A stretch of DNA of 64,000 nucleotides from Sphingopyxis sp. BE259 (GCF_031457495.1 NZ_JAVDWM010000001.1:3460001-3524000), one strand, 5' to 3'; positions 35,544 to 45,503 are shown, numbered from the stretch's first letter. The notes: generated by a model not told the origin, from the sequence alone. Made by a program: numbers and translations.

Positions 35544-35623
35544 CCGTTCGTGTCGAGCGAAGTCGAGACACCCATCGTTGGCGCGCGCCTTCGACGTGTC
35601 TCGACTTCGCTCGACACGAACGG
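35544..35623. repeat. Class-2 composite palindrome, copy 3
   Basis: Arms 35544-35572 and 35595-35623, nearly perfect, of the same family as 25455-25536 and 26277-26356. It lies in the 268-bp gap between the patatin gene and the divergently transcribed TonB receptor gene. The rest of that gap has no gene. Confidence 0.9.
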
Positions 35624-35726
35624 GGCTGGGAAGCTCCCTCAACAGGCATCGCCAGCCAAAAGCCCCTCGAAAGCCCTTGCATCTGCAAATCCTTCGCATT
35701 AGCGGCGCTCCGAACAGGAGTTAAGA

Positions 35727-37916
35727 ATGATTCGCAAATTGATCGTCGCCGCGCTGGCCTCCACCGCGCTGTCCGCCCCCGCTTTGGCGCAGGAGACGGA
35801 CGACACCGCCACCGGCGAAGACACGATCATCGTCACCGCCGCGCGCACCATCCTGCCGCCGAGCGCGCTGCCGCTGACCATCGACGTCATCGGCAAGGAC
35901 ATGCTTGACCAGCAGCTCGCGATGGCAGGCTCGGTCACCGACGCGGTCGCCAATCTGACCCCCAGTTTTTCGCCGACGCGGCAGAAATTGTCGGGCGCGG
36001 GCGAAACGCTGCGCGGGCGTTCGCCGCTCTATGCGATCAACGGCATCCCGCAATCGACCCCGCTGCGCGACGGCAGCCGCGACGGCTTCACCATCGACGG
36101 CTTTTTCGTCGACCGCGTCGAGCTGATCTATGGCTCGAACGCCTTGCAGGGGATCGGCGGCACCGGCGGCATCGTCAACCAGGTCACCGTCGGCGCGCCG
36201 ACCGACGACGGCATCAGCGGCCGCACGCTGGTGCAAGGCACCGCCGACAATGATTTTTCCAAGGCCGGGATGGGCGGCAAGCTCGCGGGACTGATCCAGT
36301 ACAAGGCCGGGGCGTTCGACGCGACCGTCGGCGCCGCCTATGAAATCCGCGGCGTGTTTTCGGACGCCAAGGGCCGTCCGGTCGGGCTCAACCTGACGCA
36401 GGGCGAGACGCAGGATTCCAAGACGCTCTCGCTGTTCGGACGCTTTGGCTATGAATTGTCGCCCAGCGCCCGCATCGACCTGATCGCCAGCCGCTTCGAG
36501 CTGAAGGGCGACGGCGATTATGTCGCGATCGCGGGCAACCGCACGCTTGGCACCCCGACCAGCGCGGTGCGCGGCAACCCGCCGGGCAAGTCGGCGCAGA
36601 ACCGCACCGAAAGCATCGCTCTGTCCTTGACTGATACCGACCTTGGCGGCGGCAATCTGGTCAGCCAGATTTTCTTCAACCGCAGCCGCGACACCTTTGG
36701 CGGCGAAATCCTGACCCAAGCGGCGTTCCAGGACGTCCGCATCGCGCCGATCGGCACCTTGTTCGACCAGTCGCAGAACCGCAGCCGCAAATTCGGCGGC
36801 AAGCTCAGCTACGAACGCGGCGTCCCCGGCTTCGACGACCTGACCCTGACCTTAGGCTTCGACGCCTTGTGGGACACCACCGAACAGCGATTGATCGCCA
36901 CCGGCCGCACCTGGGTGCCGCCGACCGATTTCCGCAGTCTCGCGCCTTTTGCGCAAGCGAACCTCAAGCTCTTCGACGGGCTGATCCGTGTCGCGGGCGG
37001 CGCGCGCTATGAAAATGTGAAGATCACGATCGACGATTATACGACGCTGGCGACGACCACGACGCCGCGCGGCGGGGTGTCGGTCGCGGGCGGCTCGCCG
37101 ACCTTTGACGATGTGCTGATCAACGGCGGCGTCATCATCGAGCCGATCGACGGCATCCGCGCTTACGCCAGCTATGCCGAGGGCTTCACCGTCCCCGACG
37201 TCGGCCGCATCACCCGCGCCATCGGCACCCCCGGGGTCGATATCGATACGTTCCTCGACATCTCGCCGATCGTGTCGAACAACCGCGAGATCGGGTTCGA
37301 GGTCAAGCGCGGCCCGCTCGACGCCAGCGCCTCTTACTTCTGGTCGTCGAGCGACAAGGGCCAGTTGCTGATCGCCCGCCCCGACCGCACCTTCGACGTC
37401 CAGCGCCTGCGCGTCGAAATTCAGGGGCTCGAACTCAACCTCGGCATCCAGACCCCGATCGACGGGCTGAAGCTCAACGTCGGCTACGCGCATCTGATCG
37501 GCCGCTTCGACAGCGACGCGGTGCCCGATGGCAGGGTCGATAGCGACCTCGACGGCACCAACATCTCGCCCGATCGCCTGAACCTGGCGGCGAACTACAA
37601 CAGCGGGCCGTTCTCGGCGCGCGTCCAGACGCAGGTGTATTTCAAGCGCCGCTTCGACAGTAAGGCGCGCGCCGCCGACGACGCCAACCCGCTGCGCCCG
37701 CTGAAACTCGCCGACAATGATTTCGGCGGCTACACGCTGACCGATGCCAATGTCCGCTACCAGACCGCGATCGGCGGGATCAGCCTGTCGGTGCAAAATC
37801 TGTTCAACAAACAATATATCGATTATTCGAGCGACACGCGGCTGCCGACCGACCAGCTGTCCTATTTCGCGGGGCGCGGGCGCACCTTCACCTTGGGGTG
37901 GGATTACCGCTTCTGA
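35727..37916 (+). CDS. TonB-dependent siderophore-type receptor
   Basis: A 729-aa outer membrane receptor: signal peptide ending PALAQ, TonB-box-like EDTIIVTAAR, plug with GRSPLYAINGIPQSTPLRDG and VDRVELIYGSNALQGIGGTGG, and a barrel ending DYRF. The layout and plug sequence match siderophore receptors. AGGAG precedes the ATG. It is directly followed, with a TGATG overlap, by a PepSY membrane protein gene, a pairing typical of iron-siderophore uptake. A TTGCAT-N17-TAGCGG element (35677-35705) is a weak promoter candidate. Confidence 0.92.
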   Translation: MIRKLIVAALASTALSAPALAQETDDTATGEDTIIVTAARTILPPSALPLTIDVIGKDMLDQQLAMAGSVTDAVANLTPSFSPTRQKLSGAGETLRGRSPLYAINGIPQSTPLRDGSRDGFTIDGFFVDRVELIYGSNALQGIGGTGGIVNQVTVGAPTDDGISGRTLVQGTADNDFSKAGMGGKLAGLIQYKAGAFDATVGAAYEIRGVFSDAKGRPVGLNLTQGETQDSKTLSLFGRFGYELSPSARIDLIASRFELKGDGDYVAIAGNRTLGTPTSAVRGNPPGKSAQNRTESIALSLTDTDLGGGNLVSQIFFNRSRDTFGGEILTQAAFQDVRIAPIGTLFDQSQNRSRKFGGKLSYERGVPGFDDLTLTLGFDALWDTTEQRLIATGRTWVPPTDFRSLAPFAQANLKLFDGLIRVAGGARYENVKITIDDYTTLATTTTPRGGVSVAGGSPTFDDVLINGGVIIEPIDGIRAYASYAEGFTVPDVGRITRAIGTPGVDIDTFLDISPIVSNNREIGFEVKRGPLDASASYFWSSSDKGQLLIARPDRTFDVQRLRVEIQGLELNLGIQTPIDGLKLNVGYAHLIGRFDSDAVPDGRVDSDLDGTNISPDRLNLAANYNSGPFSARVQTQVYFKRRFDSKARAADDANPLRPLKLADNDFGGYTLTDANVRYQTAIGGISLSVQNLFNKQYIDYSSDTRLPTDQLSYFAGRGRTFTLGWDYRF

Positions 37917-39007
37917 TGATGAAGCTGCTCGACACGCTGCACCGGTGGACGGGAGGGCTGATCGGCCTTATCCTCGCGCTGCTCGGCCTGTCGGGCGCGA
38001 TCCTGGTCCACAAGGAAGAGTGGATCGGCCTGCCGCACGCGGGCGACGCGCAGGTCACCGACCTCGCCACCGTCGCGGCGACGACCGAAAAGCTGATGGC
38101 GATGTCCGGCGATCCGCAGGGGATCATCTACGCCAGCCAGCGCCTCGGGCTGCACCAGATGCGGTTTGACGAGGGCGCGGGGCTTTACGCGAACCAGTCG
38201 GGCGAGGTTGTCGCGCGCTGGACGAGCCAGTGGGAGCGCCCCGAAATCTGGCTGTTCGATTTCCACCATCATCTGTTCACCGGCGATGCGGGCGAATGGG
38301 TGATCGGGATCGCCGGCCTTGCCGGATTGTTTTTCGTCATCTCAGGCGTCATCCTGTGGTGGCGCACCCGCAAGACTTTCAAGCTGCGCCTGTGGCCGAA
38401 ACGCATGAGCCGCCCCGCGATCGTCACCCAGCACCGCGACCTGGGCGTCGTGGTCGCGCCGCTGTTGCTGCTGTCGGTCGTCACCGGCACTATGATGATC
38501 TTCCGCCCCTTTGCCGCGATCGTCGTCGCACCGTTCGGACCTGTTTCCGAAACCGCCAAGGCGCTTGAGCCGCCAAAGTATAAAAGCGGACCGCTCGCCG
38601 CCGACCCCGATTGGACCGCGATGCTGACCACCGCGCGGGCGCGTTTCCCCGATGCCGAATTCCGCATCCTGAGCAAACCGCGCCAGCCCGGCGACCCGAT
38701 CAGCCTGCGGATGAAACAGCCCGGCGAATGGCTGCCCAACGGCCGCTCGACCCTGTGGTTCGATGCGGCGACGGGCGAATTGCTCGGATCGCGCGACGCG
38801 CTGGCCATGCCCGCCGGGGCGCAGGCGTTCAACATGGCCTACCCCCTCCACGCGGCCAAGGTCGGCGGGCTGCCCTATCGCCTGCTGATGACCGCATCGG
38901 GACTCGTGCTGGCGCTGCTGGGGAGCCTGACGGTGTGGACCTTCTGGTTTCGTCGGCCGAAGCCGACGAAGCGGGCGGTGAAAAAAGTGGCATTGGCCTC
39001 GGCGTAG
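37916..39007 (+). CDS. PepSY-associated membrane protein (putative siderophore reductase partner)
   Basis: A 363-aa inner membrane protein with about four membrane helices: LIGLILALLGLSGAIL near 18-33, the FDFHHHLFTG segment, then IAGLAGLFFVISGVILWW, VVAPLLLLSVVTGTMMIF and a C-terminal helix. His-rich and PepSY features suggest a heme-binding ferric-siderophore reductase-like protein. Its ATG overlaps the receptor stop, so both are made together. The reductase role is inferred from family and context. Confidence 0.88.
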   Translation: MMKLLDTLHRWTGGLIGLILALLGLSGAILVHKEEWIGLPHAGDAQVTDLATVAATTEKLMAMSGDPQGIIYASQRLGLHQMRFDEGAGLYANQSGEVVARWTSQWERPEIWLFDFHHHLFTGDAGEWVIGIAGLAGLFFVISGVILWWRTRKTFKLRLWPKRMSRPAIVTQHRDLGVVVAPLLLLSVVTGTMMIFRPFAAIVVAPFGPVSETAKALEPPKYKSGPLAADPDWTAMLTTARARFPDAEFRILSKPRQPGDPISLRMKQPGEWLPNGRSTLWFDAATGELLGSRDALAMPAGAQAFNMAYPLHAAKVGGLPYRLLMTASGLVLALLGSLTVWTFWFRRPKPTKRAVKKVALASA

Positions 39008-39045
39008 CGACGAATTGGGGTGGGGAGCTGTCGTCCCCCACCCTC

Positions 39046-39122
39046 GTCATTCCCGCGAAAGCGGGAACCCAGGGCTGGGTCAGTCGACGCGCGCGCTGGG
39101 TTCCCGCTTTCGGGGGAATGAC
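39046..39122. repeat. Composite palindromic repeat
   Basis: Outer ends GTCATTCCC and GGGAATGAC enclose two arms, each with an inner hairpin (CCCGC-GAAA-GCGGG type). It lies in the 214-bp gap before priA. Confidence 0.88.
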
Positions 39123-39221
39123 GAAGTAAAAAACGCGTGACGTCGTTTATCGGTCGCTAGCGGCCATCGCCAACCTCCGCGCTTTCCTATTTCACCGCGC
39201 AACCTATATCCTCCCCCACCC

Positions 39222-41390
39222 ATGACCCGCGCCCGCGTTCTCCTGCTCACTGCCGCCCTCGGCCCGCTCGACTATCGTGTCCCGCAGGGCAGCGAGGCAC
39301 CGCTCGGCAGCGTCGTCATCGCCCCGCTCGGCCCGCGGCGGATGGGCGGCGTGGTGTGGGAGGATGCGAGTTTTGGCGCGCCCGAGGCGGTCGGCGACAA
39401 CCGGCTGCGCAGTCTTTACGAAGTCGTCGCCGTCCCGCCGATCGCGGCACCGCTGCGCCGCTTGGTCGAATGGACCAGCGACTATTATCTCGCGCCGCCG
39501 GGGTCGGTGCTGCGCATGGTGCTGCCGGGGGTTGCCTTTGCCGACGCCAAGCGCCCGATCGTCGAATATCGCGCCACCGGCGAACTCCCCGCGCGGATGA
39601 CGCCGCAGCGCATTGTCGCGCTGGAAAAGATCGGCGACCGGCAAGGCATGGTGCGCGAACTCGCCGCGCTCGCCGAGGTCAGCGAGGCGGTGATCCGCGG
39701 TCTGGTGAACACCGGCGCGCTCGAACCGGTAACGGTATCGGCTGACCAGCCCTACCCCGAACCCAACCCTGCGTTCGCGCCGCCCGACCTGTCCGCCGAA
39801 CAGACCGCCGCTGCCGCGCAGCTAACCGACGCGGTTGCCGCCGAGAAGTTCGAAACGCTGCTGCTCGACGGCGTCACCGGTTCGGGCAAGACCGAAGTCT
39901 ATATGGAAGCGATCGCCGCCGCGATCGACGCGGGCAAGCAGGCGCTCGTCCTGCTCCCAGAAATCGCGCTCACCGAACCGATGCTAACCCGCTTTGCGGC
40001 GCGTTTCGGTTGCGAGCCGGTCGCGTGGCACAGCGGTTTGCGCTCGACCGAACGACGCCGCGCCTGGCACGCCATCGCGGCGGGCGAAGCCAAGATCGTC
40101 GTCGGCGCACGCTCGGCCTTGTTCCTGCCCTACGCCAGCCTCGGCGTGATCGTCGTCGATGAGGCGCATGAGACGAGCTTCAAGCAGGAGGACGGCGTCC
40201 ATTATCACGCGCGCGACGTCGCGGTGATGCGCGGGCATTTCGAAGGGTTGCCGGTGGTGCTCGCCAGCGCCACACCGGCGCTCGAAAGCCTCGCGATGGT
40301 CGAGGCCGGGCGCTACCGCCATATCCAGCTGCCCGCACGTTTCGGCGGCGCGACGCTGCCTGATCTTGCCGCGATCGACATGCGCAGCGATCCGCCCGAC
40401 CGCGGCCGCTGGCTCGCGCCGCTGCTGGTCGATGCGCTCGCCGACCGCTTGGCGAAGGGCGAGCAGAGCCTGCTGTTCCTCAACCGCCGTGGTTTTGCGC
40501 CGCTGACCCTCTGCCGCACCTGCGGCCACCGCATCCAATGCCCGAACTGCACCGCGTGGATGGTCGAGCACCGCCTCGTCCACCGCCTCGCCTGCCATCA
40601 TTGCGGCCATGTCATGCCGCCGCCGCGGCTCTGCCCCGAATGCGGCGACGAGGACAGCCTGGTCGCCTGCGGGCCGGGGGTCGAGCGGGTTGCCGACGAG
40701 ATTGCGCTGCGTTTTCCGGCGGCGCGCGTCGCGATCGTCACCAGTGACACCTTGTGGTCGCCCGCCAAGGCCGCCGAGTTCGTCGACAATGTCGAGGGCG
40801 GGCTGGTCGACATCATCATCGGGACGCAACTGGTCACCAAGGGCTATCATTTCCCCAACCTCACCCTCGTCGGGGTCGTCGATGCCGACCTCGGGCTCGA
40901 CGGCGGCGATCTGCGCGCATCGGAACGCACCTTTCAGCAGATCGCGCAGGTCGCGGGGCGCGCCGGTCGCGGGGTCAAGCCCGGCGAGGTGTTGATCCAG
41001 ACGCGCGTGCCCGACGCGCCGGTGATGGCGGCGCTCGTCGCCAACGACCGCGACGGTTTTTACGCCGCCGAGGCCGCATCGCGCAAACAGGCGGGCGCCC
41101 CGCCCTATGGCCGCTTTGCCGCGCTCGTCATCTCGTCCGAAGACATCGAAGTCGCGCGCAGCGTCGCGCAGCGGCTGGGCGCCAGGGCGCCCGTCGCCGA
41201 AGGGCTCGCGGTCTATGGCCCCGCCCCCGCCCCGCTGGCGATGCTGCGCGGCCGCCACCGTTTCCGCCTGCTTCTCCACGCCCCGCGCAGCTTCGACCTG
41301 CAAGGGACCATCCGCGACTGGGTCGCCAGCATCGACTGGCCCAGCAAGGCACGGCTGGCGATCGACATCGATCCGTACAGCTTCGTCTGA
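39222..41390 (+). CDS. priA: Primosomal protein N' (replication restart helicase PriA)
   Basis: A 722-aa DNA helicase that reloads the replisome at stalled forks. It has an N-terminal DNA-binding domain, Walker A GVTGSGKT near 217-224, DEAH near 313, the four paired-cysteine zinc modules (CRTCGHRIQCPNC, CHHCGH, CPECG) near 427-475, and C-terminal helicase motifs (QVAGRAGRG). Start is the ATG after a pyrimidine-rich leader with no clear ribosome site. The single gene has normal length. Confidence 0.97.
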   Translation: MTRARVLLLTAALGPLDYRVPQGSEAPLGSVVIAPLGPRRMGGVVWEDASFGAPEAVGDNRLRSLYEVVAVPPIAAPLRRLVEWTSDYYLAPPGSVLRMVLPGVAFADAKRPIVEYRATGELPARMTPQRIVALEKIGDRQGMVRELAALAEVSEAVIRGLVNTGALEPVTVSADQPYPEPNPAFAPPDLSAEQTAAAAQLTDAVAAEKFETLLLDGVTGSGKTEVYMEAIAAAIDAGKQALVLLPEIALTEPMLTRFAARFGCEPVAWHSGLRSTERRRAWHAIAAGEAKIVVGARSALFLPYASLGVIVVDEAHETSFKQEDGVHYHARDVAVMRGHFEGLPVVLASATPALESLAMVEAGRYRHIQLPARFGGATLPDLAAIDMRSDPPDRGRWLAPLLVDALADRLAKGEQSLLFLNRRGFAPLTLCRTCGHRIQCPNCTAWMVEHRLVHRLACHHCGHVMPPPRLCPECGDEDSLVACGPGVERVADEIALRFPAARVAIVTSDTLWSPAKAAEFVDNVEGGLVDIIIGTQLVTKGYHFPNLTLVGVVDADLGLDGGDLRASERTFQQIAQVAGRAGRGVKPGEVLIQTRVPDAPVMAALVANDRDGFYAAEAASRKQAGAPPYGRFAALVISSEDIEVARSVAQRLGARAPVAEGLAVYGPAPAPLAMLRGRHRFRLLLHAPRSFDLQGTIRDWVASIDWPSKARLAIDIDPYSFV

Positions 41391-41395
41391 CCCCT

Positions 41396-42154
41396 TCAAT
41401 AATCGGGTTCGGCGCCGCCCAGAACCTGCGCCGCCTGCGCCATCAACCACGCCATCGCTGCCGCCCACGGCTGATGCCCGTGGCTGATCCGCGCGACCCC
41501 CAACGCGGCAAGTTCCTGGTGCGTCGGCCCGCCCTGGCCGCGCAGGATGTTCACCGGCAGCGGCGAGCCGTTACAGATCGCGCCGATATGTTTCGGATCA
41601 AGCAGGAACGGCACGAACAACGATCCGGCACCGGCGTCGGCATAGGCGCGGGCGCGTTCGAGCGTCGCGGCAACCAGCGCGTCACCATCCAGTGCCACGT
41701 CGCGGCCGCGGAAGGTGTCGCAGCGGGCGTTGACGAAAATGCCGGTGGCGGTCGCGGCGCGGTAACGCGCGGCGGCTTCGGCGATCGGCAACAGGTCCGA
41801 TTGGCCGGGCAGCCGGTCCTCCATATTGATCCCCGCCGCGCCCGCCGCCTTGGCGCGGCCGACCGACGCCCCGACCGCCGCCGGATCGGCGCCATAGCCC
41901 GATTCCATGTCGATGGTGACCGGCAGGTCGGTCACCGCCAGGATACGCGCCAGATTTTCGAAGACATCGCCCAGCGGGAAGTCCTCGCCATCGGCACGGC
42001 CCTGCGCGCCCGCGACGCCGAAACTGCCGGTCGCGATCGCCTTTGCGCCCGCCGCGGCCACCGCTTTCGCACTGCCCGCATCCCAGATGTTGACGAGGAT
42101 CAGCGGATCGCCGGGAATATGCAGCGCTTTGAAGTCAGCGATTTTATCGGTCAT
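41396..42154 (-). CDS. Isocitrate lyase/PEP mutase family protein
   Basis: A 252-aa TIM-barrel protein with NIWDAGSAKAVAAAGAKAIATGS near 23-45, DMESGYG, AAGINMEDR and NARCD, which match the phosphonopyruvate hydrolase/PEP mutase-like branch of the isocitrate lyase superfamily. The reaction cannot be assigned from motifs alone. Start 42154 is internal to a longer open frame and begins the conserved domain. It is convergent with priA, with 5 bp between the stops. Confidence 0.88.
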   Translation of the reverse strand: MTDKIADFKALHIPGDPLILVNIWDAGSAKAVAAAGAKAIATGSFGVAGAQGRADGEDFPLGDVFENLARILAVTDLPVTIDMESGYGADPAAVGASVGRAKAAGAAGINMEDRLPGQSDLLPIAEAAARYRAATATGIFVNARCDTFRGRDVALDGDALVAATLERARAYADAGAGSLFVPFLLDPKHIGAICNGSPLPVNILRGQGGPTHQELAALGVARISHGHQPWAAAMAWLMAQAAQVLGGAEPDY

Positions 42155-42275
42155 GTCTTTGGGCTTCCTCGGTAAAAAAGAGTCAGGTCGGCGGTTCGAT
42201 TGATCGAACATCCATTGCTGCCGCCATTTGCTGCGCTATGGTGGTGTGGGACAAGAATAACCGGGGAACAATGGG

Positions 42276-43874
42276 ATGTTGGCATATGTGAGATTCGCCG
42301 TGCTGGGCATGGCGGCGCTGGGTCTGTTCACGGCCGCGACCGCGGCACGCGCCGAATGGTGGCAGGCGGAAACGAGCCATTTCATCATCATCTCCGAGAG
42401 CGACAAGGCCGACGTTGAGAACTTCGCGACGCGGCTCGAACGGTTTGACAACGCCCTGCGCCATTTGCAGCGGCTCCCCATCCCCGGCCCCGACGTCGGC
42501 CCGACCAACAAGGTTCGCGTCTATCGCTTTGGCGACCCGTTCGAAATCGGCGAGTTGGCGACGAGCGGCGGTGGCCGCGGCGGCATCGCCGGATTCTATG
42601 TGCCCCGCGCCGGTGCGTCGGTGGCATTTGTGCCGACCAAATCGGATGATCGCATGCGGTTCGACCGGAACCTCGACCGGCGACAGCTGATCCAGCGCAC
42701 CGCGCTGTCGCCCGAGGGGACGTTGTTCCACGAATATGTCCATCATTTCATGCTGCAACGCTTCAACACCACCTATCCGCACTGGTATGTCGAAGGGTTT
42801 GCCGAACTTTACGCCACGATCGAACTGCTCGACGGCGGCGCGTTCAAGGTCGGCGTCGTGCCGCAGCACCGTGGCCCCGATCTGGAACGGCTTGGCGACG
42901 TCAAGCTGACGAAATTGCTCGATCACAGCAAAAAATTGAGCGGGCAGGAAACCTATCAATCCTATTCCTTTGGCTGGATGCTCGCCCATTATCTGAACTT
43001 CAACAAGGAGCGGCAGGGTCAGCTGGCGCAATATCTGAAGGCGCTCAATGCAGGCGAGGACAGCCTGACCGCCGCGACGCGCGTGTTCGGCGATCTCGAC
43101 AAGCTGCAGAGCGAGCTGCAGAAATATAAGGACGGCCCCTTTCCGGGTTACGAAGTCATCCCGGCCAAATATGTCGCGCCGGTGGTGACGATGCGCCGGT
43201 TGACGCCCGGCGAAGAGGCGGTGATCAAAGCCCATATCCGCAGCGAGCGCGGGGTCAGCCGAAGCCAGGCGCGCAGCGTCGTGAGCAGCATCGAGGGCAA
43301 AGAGCTGGCTTATCCCGACGATCTTGCCGTGCAACTGATCGCCGCCGAAGCCTATGCCGACGCCCGCGATTTCGACAAGGCCGAAGCGACGCTGAAACGC
43401 GCGCTGGCGATCAATCCCGACTCGCAAAAGGCACATGTCCTGATGGGCGCGGCGATTTCCGCGCGGGCCGAAGAAGAGAAGAACCCGGCGCTGTATGCGA
43501 CGGCGCGCACCTGGTTCCAGGATGCAGTCCGGCTCGACCCAAAGGATCCGCGCGCCGCGATCGGGCTGTACATGACTTATTACGAGGCACGCGAGGCGAT
43601 TCCCGAATCGGCGCTGCTCACCCTGGAGGGCGTGTTCGATTCGTCGTCGCACGACGCCGGGTACCGGATGATATTGGCGCGCCAGTTGCTCGACGAGAAC
43701 CGCGGCAAGGTTGCCCGCTCGATCCTGGCGCCGCTGGCCTTCTCGGCCCACAAACAGGAGGAGGCGAACAAGGTCGCCAAGATCGTCGAAGAGATCGACG
43801 CCGAAAAAATCCCTGAAGCGCGCACGACGATGGCGGCCGTATTCGCCGAAGGGAAAAAAGACGCCGAGAAGTGA
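42276..43874 (+). CDS. Exported protein with HExxH peptidase-like motif and TPR region
   Basis: A 532-aa protein with a signal peptide (cleavage near TAARA|EWW). The first ~320 residues resemble DUF1570-type gluzincins: FHEYVHHFM near 150-158 and WYVEGFAELYA near 171-181 provide HExxH and the third ligand Glu. Residues of about 340-500 are tetratricopeptide-like helices (DFDKAEATLKRALAINPDS, WFQDAVRLDPKDPRA). A periplasmic peptidase or scaffold is inferred. Two overlapping ATGs occur at the start; the in-frame one at 42276 is used. Confidence 0.85.
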   Translation: MLAYVRFAVLGMAALGLFTAATAARAEWWQAETSHFIIISESDKADVENFATRLERFDNALRHLQRLPIPGPDVGPTNKVRVYRFGDPFEIGELATSGGGRGGIAGFYVPRAGASVAFVPTKSDDRMRFDRNLDRRQLIQRTALSPEGTLFHEYVHHFMLQRFNTTYPHWYVEGFAELYATIELLDGGAFKVGVVPQHRGPDLERLGDVKLTKLLDHSKKLSGQETYQSYSFGWMLAHYLNFNKERQGQLAQYLKALNAGEDSLTAATRVFGDLDKLQSELQKYKDGPFPGYEVIPAKYVAPVVTMRRLTPGEEAVIKAHIRSERGVSRSQARSVVSSIEGKELAYPDDLAVQLIAAEAYADARDFDKAEATLKRALAINPDSQKAHVLMGAAISARAEEEKNPALYATARTWFQDAVRLDPKDPRAAIGLYMTYYEAREAIPESALLTLEGVFDSSSHDAGYRMILARQLLDENRGKVARSILAPLAFSAHKQEEANKVAKIVEEIDAEKIPEARTTMAAVFAEGKKDAEK

Positions 43875-43895
43875 TCGGGCGCGGCGGGGCGGCGA

Positions 43896-44933
43896 TCAGC
43901 ATCCTTCGCGCTTGAGCAATTCTTCCTTGATCGGCAAGCCGTAGGCATAGCCGCCGAGCGTCCCGTCGCTGCGCACGACCCGGTGGCACGGGATCAGCAC
44001 CGCAACATTATTGGCGCCATTGGCGCTGCCCGCGGCGCGCACCGCCTTGGGCTTGCCGACCGCGGCGGCGATGTCGGCATAGCTGCGCGTCTCGCCCGCC
44101 GGAATCTTGCGCAATTCGCGCCACACGGCTTCCTGAAAGGCGGTGCCCTTCACATCGATGGGAATATGATCGAAGCCGTCGGTGGGCGCTTCGACCGCCG
44201 CGACCACCTGTTGCAGCAGCGCCGCGAAATCGGCGCCGCCCTCAACCAGATCGGCGGCCGGGAAACGATGTTCCAATGCCTCGCGGCCTTCCGCAAAGCT
44301 CAAGCGGCACACCCCCTTGTCCGTCGCGGCGACGAGCATGTCGCCGAGACTCGTCGGCACGACCGCCCAATGAATCTCGACGCCTTGGCCGCCATTGACC
44401 CATGCCGAAGCCGTCATCCCCATCCGTCCCTCCATATTGCCGTAGAAACGCGACGGCCCCGAAAAGCCCGCGTCGTAAATCGCGTCGGTCACCCGGGCGC
44501 CGTCGCTCAGCGCCTGCCGCGCCCGTTCGTCACGCAGCGCGCGGGCATAAGCGGCGGGCGACAAGCCGGTGTGGCGGGTGAAGACGCGCTGGAAGTGCGT
44601 CGGCGAATAGCCGGTGCGACGCGCCAGATCGGCAAGCGCCAACGGCTCCTCGCTCGCCTTGATCGCCTGGATCGCCGCCAGCACCGCGCCTTCATCGCGC
44701 GCGACATCGTCGGGCAGGCAGCGTTTGCAGGCGCGCAGCCCGGTCGCGCGCGCCGCCGCACCGTCGGCAAAGAAGCGGACGTTATCGCGCAGCGGGTGCC
44801 GCGCGGCGCAGCTTGGCCGACAATAGATGCCGGTGGTCAGCACCCCGGTGACGAAGCGCCCGTCAAGCGCGCGGTCGCGGCGCAGCACCGCCGCCCAGCG
44901 CCCATCGTCGGTCATCGTATCGGCGGCGCTCAT
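43896..44933 (-). CDS. ada: Ada bifunctional DNA repair methyltransferase and transcriptional regulator
   Basis: A 345-aa protein with all Ada domains. The N-terminal zinc domain uses Cys38, Cys42, Cys69 and Cys72 (methylphosphotriester acceptor Cys38). An AraC-type helix-turn-helix (about 95-185) and the O6-methylguanine transferase domain with acceptor Cys316 in IPCHRV follow. It repairs alkylated DNA and, once methylated, activates the adaptive response. It is second in a two-gene unit; its ATG overlaps the DUF1203 stop. Confidence 0.97.
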   Translation of the reverse strand: MSAADTMTDDGRWAAVLRRDRALDGRFVTGVLTTGIYCRPSCAARHPLRDNVRFFADGAAARATGLRACKRCLPDDVARDEGAVLAAIQAIKASEEPLALADLARRTGYSPTHFQRVFTRHTGLSPAAYARALRDERARQALSDGARVTDAIYDAGFSGPSRFYGNMEGRMGMTASAWVNGGQGVEIHWAVVPTSLGDMLVAATDKGVCRLSFAEGREALEHRFPAADLVEGGADFAALLQQVVAAVEAPTDGFDHIPIDVKGTAFQEAVWRELRKIPAGETRSYADIAAAVGKPKAVRAAGSANGANNVAVLIPCHRVVRSDGTLGGYAYGLPIKEELLKREGC

Positions 44934-45400
44934 ACCCCTTCCCTTTCGATCCGCGCCGCGAAACAGCCATGCGCGGCATTGTGAGCATCGATATAGGATA
45001 TGCCCGGGTCGGCAAACAGATCGCGGATCGCCGCATCCGCCTCGCCCGGACCCGCGAGCCGTGCGGTTTGCAGCATCCCCGCTGTATCGAAAGCGCGCAG
45101 CGCGATCGGCCGCCCCGCAAACACCGGCGGCACTTGATTGTGGTAACTGGCCGCATCGACGTCCGGCCGCACATAGATGGCATAGGCACTGCGATAAGGC
45201 GTTTCGACATCATGGCTGACATGATGCAGCAGGATCAGCTGTTCACCCGCCTGTGCATCCTGAAGGCTGATCCGGCAGGGGAAGCCTTTGTCGGACGTGG
45301 CCGTGACGCGGCGCGCGTTGATCGCGGTGAGCTCGGCGTCGCCGAGTGCGAACAGCGGGGCAAAACGGTCGGGGCTGAGCCCGTGGATCTGGTAGGTCAT
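44930..45400 (-). CDS. DUF1203 domain protein upstream of ada
   Basis: A 156-aa protein starting MTYQIHGLSPDRFAPLF, with GFPCRISLQDAQAGEQLILLHHV, SAYAIYVRP and DAHNAAHGCFAARIER. This pattern matches DUF1203. Function unknown. Two ATGs compete (45406 and 45400); 45400 gives better spacing (nine bases) from AAGGA. The stop overlaps the ada start by 4 bp, so it is made together with Ada and may be part of the alkylation response. Confidence 0.82.
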   Translation of the reverse strand: MTYQIHGLSPDRFAPLFALGDAELTAINARRVTATSDKGFPCRISLQDAQAGEQLILLHHVSHDVETPYRSAYAIYVRPDVDAASYHNQVPPVFAGRPIALRAFDTAGMLQTARLAGPGEADAAIRDLFADPGISYIDAHNAAHGCFAARIEREGV

Positions 45401-45503
45401 GCGCATCGTTCCTTCTGATTGCGTGGCAGAACTCTTGCCATGCCGGGCCAACTGGTGCGTCCCGATGCTTGCGTTCAAACTTGGCTCGGCTAGGTTCCGC
45501 GCC

